Positions 1-5,579 of a stretch of DNA of 5,579 bases are shown piece after piece. Under the pieces are notes generated by a model that was given only the letters and a program-made list of their open reading frames with translations, made no database searches and was not told the origin of the DNA. The stretch spans positions 1 to 5,579 of the forward strand of contig JAEWBL010000571.1 in the NCBI GenBank assembly GCA_023391175.1, written 5' to 3'. Position 1 is the first letter of the stretch; the number at the start of each line of letters is the position of its first letter. The position numbers and the translations under genes were made by a program. The DNA comes from Pseudomonadota bacterium (GTDB lineage Bacteria; Pseudomonadota; Alphaproteobacteria; Rhizobiales; Xanthobacteraceae).

Positions 1-1
1 G

Positions 2-277
2 CGTCACCGGCGGGTGCGCCCGGGCGGAGGCGACCCATTCAAGGTCCGGCGCACCGTTGAGCACGATGGCGCCGGTCTCGGTGGCGGTGAGGCGCAAAGC
101 ATCCTGCGCCGCCGCGAGGTCCGCCAGCGCCTGCGCCAGCTGTTCGAAGGCGACGCCGGCCGGGACGGCGCGGGAGGCCGCCACCTCCAGCGCGCCGCGC
201 ACGGCCTGCGTGGTCATGGGCCGGGTGGCGAGGGCGATGAGCGCCTCCTGACGCACCAGCGGGCGGAAGGCGAGCGG
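2..277 (-). other. Start of a post-ACP domain, possibly condensation/acyltransferase-like (truncated)
   Basis: Codons 1768-1859 begin a further domain cut by the window edge. PLAFRPLVRQEALIAL (1768-1783) resembles the opening 'PLs..Q..lW.l' (C1) of NRPS condensation domains and related acyltransferases. The segment FEQLAQALADLAAAQDALRL (1811-1830) resembles their next conserved stretch, in which 'l..AL..lv.rHdaLRt.f' forms a helix and strand; TETGAIVL then reads as the following strand. The His of the 'rHdaLR' stretch is Gln here, but that residue is not the catalytic one. The diagnostic HHxxxDG would lie beyond the window, so activity cannot be assessed. In this family the domain joins the ACP-bound acyl chain to an amine or alcohol. 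Alternatives are a PapA-like or other acyltransferase, or an unrelated helical domain. No thioesterase GxSxG is seen in these residues. Confidence 0.5.
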
Positions 278-3200
278 GCCGGCGCTTCCGGCCGCCCCCT
301 CCCCGCCTGCCGCAAAGGCTTCCGCACTCGCAGCGCGCGCCTTCTGCGCCGCCTCGAAGGTGGCGGCCACCACGCCGGAGAGGCCGGTGATGGTGGGCGT
401 CTGCAGGAACTTGGCCACCGGGATGTTCACATCCACATGGGCCTCGATGCGGTTCTTCAGCTCGAAGGAGGAGAGGGAATCGAGCCCCAGCTCCGACAGC
501 CGCCGGTCGGGCGGGATGTCGGCAGCCGCCACCTTCAGCACCTTCGCCACCTCGCCACGGATGAGATCGGCGAGCATCGCCTCCCACTGCTCGCGGGGAG
601 CGGCGAGGAGATCGGCCTGGATGCGCGAGCGGCCGGCGGAGCGCTGCGCCAGCAGAGGCTTCACACGGCCCGTCGCGGCGGTGCGGGCGAGCGCGCGGGC
701 GATGGCGGACCAGTCCGCACGGGCGAAGGCCGGGTTCTCCCCGTCCGCGCGCAGCAGCGTGCCCAGCGAGGCGGCCGCCTCCGTGTCCGGCACCGGCTTC
801 ATGCCGATGCTTTCGAGATAATTGCCCAGCGCCTCGGAGCGGGCGACGAAGCCCGAGCCGGCGATGGAGCCCCACGCCACCGACGAACCGGCGACGCCGC
901 GCCCCTTGCGGAACGAACCCAGCGCGTTGAGGAAGGCATTGGCCGCCGTGTAGTTCGCCTGCCCCGGGCTGCCGATGACCTGCGCCAGCGAGGAGAAGCT
1001 GACGAAGAAATCCAGCGCTACGCAGTGCTTCTGCACGGCGCGGTGCAGGCTCCAGCCGCCTCCGACCTTGGGGCGGATGACGCGGCTGATCTGCGCCGCG
1101 TCGAGCTGGGCGAGGAAGCCGTCCTCGATCACCGCCGCGCCGTGGACGATGCCCTTCAGCGGCTTGTCGGACGCGGCATGGACGGCGATCACCGCCTCCA
1201 CCGCCGCAGGGTCGGTGACATCGAGGGCGAGGGGAACGACTTCGGTTCCCCGCGTCTGGATAGCTGCGATGGCCGGCGCGGAGTCTTCGTCCGGCGTGCC
1301 GTTGCGACCGGCGAGCAAAAGGCGCCCGGCGCCGGCGCGGCTCAGATAGTCCGCCACCGCGACACCGAAGCCGCGCAGGCCGCCGGTGACGAGATAGCTC
1401 GCGTCCTTCGAGAGCTGCATGGGCTGGGCGAGGTCGATCTCGACCTCCACCTCCGGCTCGTCGAAGGTGAGCACCACCTTGCCGATGTGCTGCGCCTTGG
1501 CGAACAGGCGCATGGCCTCCGCCGCCCGCGACACCGGGAAGCGCGTCGCCACCAGCGGGCGGTAGGCGCCGCGCGCCACCTCCGCCTCCACCGCCCGCAG
1601 CAAGGAGGAGAGCCGCGCGGGGCGCTCGTCGGCGATGGTGGAGAGGTCGATGACGGAGTAGGAATTGTTGTAATAGAGGGACTTGAGGCCGATGGGCTTG
1701 TCCTGCGCGAGGTCGCGCTTGCCGATCTCCACGAAGCGGCCGAACGGCGCGAGGCATTCCAGCCCCTTGTCGATGCCGGCGCCCGAAAGGGCGTTCAGCA
1801 CCACGTCCACGCCGCGCCCGCTTGTCGCCGCGCGCACGTCCTCGGCGAATTCGAGGCTGCGCGAGTTCATCACATGCACGATGCCCAGCGCGCGCAGATG
1901 GTCGCGCTTGGCGTCCGAGCCGGCGGAGGCGAGGATGTCGGCGCCGATGTTGCGCGCCACCTGGATGGCGGCAAGGCCGACGCCGCCGGTGGCGAGATGC
2001 ACCAGCACCTGCTCCTCGGGCAGCAGGCGGCCGATGTCCACCAGAGAATAGTGCGCGGTCATGAAGGCGGCCGGCAGGGTCGCGGCGTCCTTCAGATCCA
2101 CCGTATCCGGCACATGCATGAGGAAGCGGGCATCGGCGGCCGCGAAGCGGCGCAGGAAGCCCTTGCCCATGCCCATCACCCGGTCGCCGGGCGAAAAGCC
2201 GGTGACGCCTTCGCCCACCATCTGGATGGTGCCAGCGAATTCGAGACCGAGATTGCGCCACCATGCGCCCGCGCCGTCCTGCTCGTCCGGCAGGATGGAG
2301 GTGGCGGCCATGATGTCGCGGAAGTTGAGGCCCACGGCCGCGACTTCCACCACCACCTCGCCCGCCTTGGGCGTGGGATAGCGGCATTCGCGCAGCACCA
2401 CATTGTCGATGACGCCGGGCTGGGTCATCGTCACGGTGAAGTTGGAGCGATCCGCCCCCACGGCGATCACGCGGTGCTTCGGCGCCTGGGCGGAAAGCTC
2501 GCTCTGGCGCAGGCGCGGCACGAGGCGACCGACGCCGCGCAGCACGATCTCCGCTTCCGCGCTCTCCTCCGCCACTGCCTGGGCCAAAGTCGTCCCGGCC
2601 GCGAAGGCCGCGGCGTCCGCGTCCACATGGCGGACAGCGAATTCCGGGCATTCATTGCCGATAGTGCGGGTGAGGCCGAGCAGCGGCGCATCCGCGAGGC
2701 CGTCCGTGCTCATGGCGCCATCGCCCGGCACTCGCCGCCCGGCACGGCCGAGCACTACGAGGGTGGGCCGCAGCGGCGCGGTGCGCAGCAGGTCCAGCGC
2801 CTTGCCCACCGTGACGAGGCCGTTGGCAGCCGGCTCCACCGCCGCCAGCAGCGCCTCGGTGGAGAGCGCTTCGGCGTCGGCGAGATGCGTACCGGCGGTG
2901 GCGGCATAGATGATGCCGGCGAGGCCCTCCGGCGCCGCGAGCATCGCCTCCACCTGCGCGGTGAAGGCATCGGCCTCCATGGCGAAGAGCGGGGCCGGGT
3001 CCAGCGTCTCCACCGTGGAGCCCTGCGCCTCCAGAGCCGCGACAAGCGGGGCGGTCTCGGCGGCGGCGCCGGTCACCAGCAGCCAGCGGCCGGTGCGGAC
3101 GGGGGCCGGGGTCGTGTCGGCATCGCTCTCATAGGTCTCGTCGATGACGACGGCGCCCTCGCCGGTCGCCGCCTTCAGCGCGCCCAGCGTCTTCACCTGA

Positions 3201-5578
3201 AGGTTCTCCACCGCCAGCAGCGGCGTGCCGTCCAGCGCGTAGACGCGGTAGATGCCGGTGTCGTCGCGCGGATCGGTGAAGAACTCGCAGATGACTTCGC
3301 TCGGCAGCGGGCCGGCCACCATCACCTTGCGGATGCCGATGGGCAGCATGAGGCGATACTTGCCGCCCACCTCTTCCATCTCCGGCAAGGGCTCGCCGGG
3401 AATCCAGAGGCCCGCGTCCACGTCGTCCACGACAAGGCCGGCCTGCAGCACGGAATCGAACAGGCCGGGGAAGGCGATGAAGCCGGTGCGCTTCTCCGCC
3501 TCGGTGCTGACGATGCGCGCCACCGCATGGCGCGGCCCGGGCAGCCACAGCGCCTCCACGGCCTGGAAGGTGGGGCCGTAATCGAGGCCATGGCGGGCGG
3601 TGAGGCGGTAGAAATCCTCCCGCGTGATGGCCGGGGTGCCGGAGAGAACCGCGGGGTCGAATTTCGCCTTGGGCAAGGTGAAGGCGTGCTGCCAGCCATA
3701 GGCCTCCACGCGCAGGCGCCAGTCCTCGTCCGTGTCCCGCTTCAGCGAGGAGATGCGCAGGCGGTTGGTGACCGGATCATACGAGGTGCGCAGCAGCACC
3801 ACATCGTCGGGGCCGATGGAGAGCGCCTCCATGATCTTGAAGTCGCGCAATTCCACCGGGGCCGCGCCGAACAGCTCGCGCAGCGCCGCCGTCATCATCT
3901 CCACATAGCCGACGGTCGGGAACAGGCAGTCGCCGCCGGGGCGGTGGTCTGCCAGATACTTGAGGCTTTTCAGCGTGATCTCGTTGGTCCAGGCCGGCTC
4001 CGGCCCGCTCTCGCGCCAGCCGAGCAGCGGGTGGCGGTCGGTGTCGAAGAGGAAGTGCTTCGCCTCCAGCGGCAGCTGCACGAGGCGCTCATTGGCCCAC
4101 GGGCGACGCGGCAGGGCGAGATGCTCCGCACGGGCAGGCGCATCGGCCTGCGCATCCTTCGCCGCCTCGGTCCAGTCGAAGGCGACGCCTTTCACATAAA
4201 GGCTCGCCATGGAGCGGGCCATGACGAGGCGGTCATCGCCCTGCCGCTCCAGCGAGGGCACGGCCACGACGGACGCGTTGCGCTCCTGCGCGATGCCGTG
4301 GATGAGCGGCGTCACCGTGCGGTGCGGGCCAAGTTCCAGGAAGGCGTCGATGCCGAGGTCGAGGCAGAAATCGATGGCCTTCTTGTAATTCACCGGCTGG
4401 CGCAGATTCTGCCACCAGTATTCGCTGTCGAACCGCGTCTCCAGCATGGCCGTGACGGTGGAGACGATGGGAATCGACGGCGGCTTCCAGTCGATCTCGC
4501 CGAGGCCGGCGCGAAACTTCGCCTCGCAATCGTCGAGGTGGGGGGAGTGCCAGCCGAAATCCATGGTGAGGCGGCGGGCGGTGACATCCGGGAACAGCCG
4601 GCGCACCTCGGCGAGCACCGCATCCACCGGGGCTTCCATGCCGGAAATGGTCTGCGCCGTGGGGCCGTTATAGGCCGCCACCACCACGCTGCCGTCATCC
4701 GGCAGCAGAGGCGCGAGCTGGTCGTAGGTGACGCCCAGCGTCGCCATGGCGCCGCGGCGCGTGCTGCCGTGGGGGATGAGGCCGCGGTGGTAGATGATCT
4801 TGGCGCAGGTCTCGAGGTCGATGCAGCCGGCGATATAGGTGGTCGCCACCTCGCCGAAGCTGTGGCCCACCAGCAGTTCAGGGGTGAGCCCGCGCTCGCG
4901 CCACATGCGATAGAGGCCGACCTGCATGGTGAAGATGGAGGCCTGCGTGACGTCCGCATCGTTGATGCGGGTCTTGCCCTCGTCCTTCAGCACCTCCTCC
5001 ACCACGGACCAGCCGGTCCACGGCTTCAGCACGGCGTCGAATTCCTCCACGAAGGCGCGATAGGTGGGCTCGGTGGTCAGCAGCTTGCGGCCCATGGCCC
5101 ACCATTGCCCGCCCTGCCCCGAGAAGGTGAAGGCGAGGCGGCGCGGGCGCGCGCGGCCGGTGATGATGTAGGGGGCGACGACCTCCGCCTCTTCCGCCGG
5201 CGCGTCGGACCCGAGCGCCAACATGCGGAGCTTGTGCGGCAGATCCTGCGCGGCGCGGTCGGCGAGGATCACCGCGCGCTCGTTGAGATGGTCGCGGCTG
5301 GTCTTCAGCACCTGCGAGAGGCTGTCGTAGGAGACGCCCGAAAGCGCCCCGCCATCGTCCACCGCCTCGGCCAGTTCCTCCGCCCACAGCGCGAGCGCCG
5401 GCTTGCCGTTGGCGGAGAGGGGAATGAAGGCGGGATCGTCGGACGGCACCGCCCGCGCGGGCACGGCCTTCGCGGCGCGTCCGCCGCCGTGCCAGCTCTC
5501 CACCGCCACCGAGGCATTGGTACCGCCGAAGCCGAAGGAATTGACCACGCTGAGGCGCACCCCGTCCTCGGCATCGTA
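2..5578 (-). CDS. Fully reducing type I polyketide synthase, internal fragment (KS-AT-DH-psiKR-ER-KR-ACP-condensation-like)
   Basis: One minus-strand frame is open from edge to edge (1859 codons). It contains ordered type I PKS signatures: NSFGFGGTN (end of KS), GHSFGE (AT), HRPGGDCLFP and FDSVLQ (DH), TGGVG (ER), TGGLRGFG and GQANYTAANAF (KR), and LGLDSL (ACP). The enzyme is a cytosolic assembly-line or iterative synthase that extends an acyl chain and fully reduces each beta-keto group. The frame starts inside the KS, so roughly 400 N-terminal residues of KS are probably missing upstream (above 5578). The C-terminus is also cut off, inside a domain following the ACP. The motifs and linkers read through without any frameshift. 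Every catalytic site that can be seen is present, so the enzyme looks functional. There is no thioesterase directly after the ACP. The product could be a capsule or envelope lipid precursor (RkpA/WcbR-like), a lipopeptide acyl chain or another fatty-acyl metabolite; the window cannot decide. The family call is secure; the specific role is unknown. Confidence 0.96.
278..355 (-). other. Ala/Gly-rich interdomain linker after the ACP
   Basis: Codons 1742-1767 are dominated by Ala, Gly and Glu (for example AFAAGGEGAAGSAG at 1754-1767), with no predicted fold. This low-complexity composition is typical of a flexible tether between a carrier domain and a following catalytic domain. Its presence supports a real extra domain downstream rather than a protein ending just after the ACP. 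Confidence 0.7.
356..595 (-). other. Acyl carrier protein (ACP) domain
   Basis: Codons 1662-1741 form a single phosphopantetheine-binding carrier domain that holds the growing chain. The attachment motif is LGLDSLSSFELKNRIE (codons 1697-1712), with the modified Ser1701 at 476-478. It matches the PKS consensus LGxDSLxxxELxNR. Helix I precedes it (LIRGEVAKVLKV, 1672-1683), followed by IPPDRRLSELG. Helix III follows it, with FLQTPTITGLSGVV (1724-1737) matching the usual 'f..pTi..la..l'. Only one ACP is visible in the window. Attachment needs a phosphopantetheinyl transferase encoded elsewhere. Confidence 0.96.
779..1411 (-). other. Catalytic ketoreductase (KR) domain, probably B-type
   Basis: Codons 1390-1600 form an SDR-fold KR that reduces the beta-keto group with NADPH. 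The nucleotide motif TGGLRGFG (codons 1398-1405, 1364-1387) fits TGxxxGxG, although Arg1402 replaces the Gly of the usual TGGLGGLG. LDVTD (1452-1456) follows. The catalytic tetrad aligns as Lys1504 (1067-1069), Ser1530 (989-991) in SFSSLAQV, Tyr1543 (950-952) and Asn1547 (938-940) in GQANYTAANAF. The loop motif IED (1484-1486, 1121-1129) sits where B-type KRs carry LDD, keeping the diagnostic second Asp. No A-type Trp is seen before the Tyr. B-type (D-hydroxy) output is the preferred substrate for the neighbouring DH, so the reductive loop is consistent. AWGSIAGSGF (1568-1577) closes the domain. Confidence 0.94.
1463..2422 (-). other. Enoylreductase (ER) domain, MDR family
   Basis: Codons 1053-1372 form a medium-chain dehydrogenase/reductase ER that uses NADPH to saturate the trans-enoyl chain. 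Landmarks are VGLNFRDIM (codons 1082-1090; NFRD at 2315-2326), LEFAGTI (1112-1118), FSPGDRVMG (1128-1136), the cofactor loop LATGGVGLAA (1195-1204; TGGVG at 1976-1990), VVLNALSG (1259-1266) and FVEIGKRDL (1282-1290, Lys1287 and Asp1289). The GGVG loop and the Lys/Asp pair are intact, so activity is expected. The usual 'ALGMYPG' after NFRD is replaced by ATSILPDEQDG. Leu1096 (2291-2293) takes the position of the Tyr found in many S-type modular ERs, and a short polar/Trp insertion follows. Stereochemistry matters only if a branched extender is used. Confidence 0.94.
2477..3097 (-). other. Structural (pseudo-) ketoreductase subdomain, psi-KR
   Basis: Codons 828-1034 have the Rossmann-like layout of the non-catalytic KR half that precedes an ER in fully reducing PKSs. 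It opens with GRWLLVTGAAAETAPLVAAL (codons 830-849), a strand-loop-helix that has lost the TGxxxGxG cofactor signature. GLAGIIYAAT (885-894) and the closing GLTRTIGNECPEF (968-980) follow; the latter matches the conserved 'GLgRti..E.P' of this subdomain. No catalytic Tyr or Ser pair is visible. Its known role is to brace the catalytic KR, with the ER looped out between the two halves. Finding it directly before the ER confirms the domain order and means the missing catalytic residues are normal rather than decay. Confidence 0.85.
3179..4057 (-). other. Dehydratase (DH) domain, catalytic residues present
   Basis: Codons 508-800 form a double-hotdog DH that removes water from the beta-hydroxyacyl-ACP to give an enoyl chain. 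The entry motif HPLLG is at codons 516-520. The first hotdog carries the catalytic His in HRPGGDCLFP (codons 545-554; His at 3944-3946), matching HxxxGxxxxP. The second carries DYGPTFQ (666-672, around 3563-3582), equivalent to GYGPxFQ, and the catalytic Asp in FDSVLQ (Asp708 at 3455-3457, Gln712 at 3443-3445), matching Dxxx(Q/H). Both catalytic residues are therefore in place and the domain should be active. After the first His the usual PGAGY is replaced by FPTVGYVEM, a mild variation. About 28 residues separate DH from the structural KR, so no C-methyltransferase is inserted. Confidence 0.92.
4244..5137 (-). other. Acyltransferase (AT) domain with unusual FGWHS specificity motif
   Basis: Codons 148-445 form a full cis-AT that transfers an extender acyl group from CoA to the ACP. 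Visible landmarks are FTFSGQGGQW (domain entry, codons 150-159), the nucleophile motif GHSFGE (codons 238-243, 4850-4867; Ser at 4859-4861) and Arg265 (4784-4786), aligned with the Arg that binds the extender's free carboxylate. Then come GAMATLG (276-282), TISGMEAP (310-317), the second catalytic His in FGWHS (341-345, 4544-4558) and FLELGPH (413-419). The Arg argues for a dicarboxylic extender such as malonyl-CoA. The specificity motif, however, is neither HAFH (malonyl) nor YASH (methylmalonyl), so the extender is not assigned. A normal post-AT segment follows, with LPRRPWANERL (codons 489-499) in place of the common 'LPtYPFqRer'. Confidence 0.94.
5138..5488 (-). other. KS-AT linker region
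   Basis: Codons 31-147 link KS to AT. A Pro/Ala-rich stretch is followed by FIPLSANGKPAL, the usual 'lvlSAks..aL' start of the KS-AT adaptor. Next comes YDSLSQVLKTSRDHLNERAV, which matches the common 'laytLatrR.h...R.a' helix of the adaptor. In solved PKS and FAS structures this segment packs KS against AT and helps dock the ACP. It has no catalytic role of its own. The length (about 117 residues) is normal for a cis-AT PKS, supporting an intact KS-AT didomain. Confidence 0.85.
5489..5578 (-). other. Ketosynthase (KS) domain, C-terminal end only
   Basis: Codons 1-30 carry the closing KS signature SVVNSFGFGGTNASVAVE, the glycine-rich strand-turn that ends the thiolase fold of beta-ketoacyl synthases. 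The KS makes the decarboxylative C-C bond between the acyl primer and the extender on the ACP. The active-site Cys and the two catalytic His residues lie beyond the window edge, so activity cannot be judged here. Most modular PKS KS domains read GGTNAH at this point. This one reads GGTNAS, closer to the GGTNGS of stand-alone FabF. That is a small hint of a fatty-acid-like or divergent KS clade. Confidence 0.93.
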
Positions 5579-5579
5579 G

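Noticed and set aside
278..355. GC-rich Ala/Gly stretch considered as a repeat or intergenic gap between two genes
   Set aside because: The frame continues without a stop and with no ribosome binding site; it reads as an interdomain linker inside the same protein.
360..821. Plus-strand open frame of about 150 codons opposite the KR end and ACP
   Set aside because: It is antisense to well-conserved PKS domains, with Ser/Arg/Ala-biased composition and no family resemblance. It is explained by G/C-rich third positions on the coding strand.
39..2651. An 870-codon open frame on the minus strand, out of register with the PKS frame
   Set aside because: It overlaps the ER, KR and ACP coding sequence on the same strand in another frame. 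Its translation is dominated by Arg, Gly, Pro and Ala with no recognisable motif. The high G+C removes stop codons from shadow frames, so length alone is not evidence.
2403..2909. Plus-strand open frame of about 170 codons opposite the psi-KR region
   Set aside because: Antisense shadow of coding sequence, of low-complexity Ser/Ala/Arg composition, with no convincing ribosome binding site or domain.
2477..3097. A KR-like region with no catalytic Tyr or cofactor glycines, which could be read as a decayed ketoreductase
   Set aside because: This is the normal structural psi-KR half found directly before an ER in fully reducing PKS modules; a separate intact KR follows the ER.
4390..4959. Minus-strand open frame of about 190 codons overlapping the AT
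   Set aside because: Out of frame with the GHSFGE and FGWHS motifs that define the real reading frame; composition is Arg/Ser/Pro-rich and unrecognisable.

Overview
The window lies entirely inside one protein-coding gene on the minus strand. Read from 5578 down to 2, one frame stays open for 1859 codons, with neither the gene's start nor its stop in view. The product is a large multidomain type I polyketide synthase (PKS). Codon numbers below count from 5578 (codon 1 = 5578-5576), so they are window numbers, not true protein numbers. G+C is high (about 70% by eye), with strong G/C at third codon positions. This suggests a high-GC bacterium, possibly an alphaproteobacterium of the Hyphomicrobiales type, but the taxon is only a guess.

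Layout in protein order, from high to low coordinates: the last ~30 residues of a ketosynthase (KS) (5578-5489); KS-AT linker (5488-5138); acyltransferase (AT) with GHSFGE (5137-4244); dehydratase (DH) with HxxxGxxxxP and DxxxQ (4057-3179); catalytically empty structural ketoreductase half, psi-KR (3097-2477); enoylreductase (ER) with a glycine-rich nucleotide site (2422-1463); catalytic ketoreductase (KR) with a K-S-Y-N tetrad (1411-779); acyl carrier protein (ACP) with LGLDSL (595-356); Ala/Gly-rich linker (355-278); and the start of a further domain after the ACP (277-2). That last domain looks most like the N-terminus of an NRPS-type condensation or acyltransferase fold.

Together this is a complete fully reducing module. 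The AT loads an extender unit, the KS condenses it, KR, DH and ER reduce the beta-carbon to methylene, and the ACP carries the chain. No C-methyltransferase lies between DH and ER, so any branching would have to come from the extender unit. The expected product is a saturated, fatty-acyl-like chain made iteratively or in one round. If the post-ACP domain is condensation-like, the chain is probably passed to an amine or alcohol acceptor rather than released by a thioesterase. That would resemble the KS-AT-DH-(MT)-ER-KR-ACP-C order of fungal highly reducing PKSs or a PKS-NRPS junction. RkpA/WcbR-type synthases, which have been linked to capsule lipid anchors in Gram-negative bacteria, are another family to compare, from general knowledge only.

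I saw no RNA gene, promoter, terminator, mobile element, repeat array or CRISPR. Any regulation lies outside the window.
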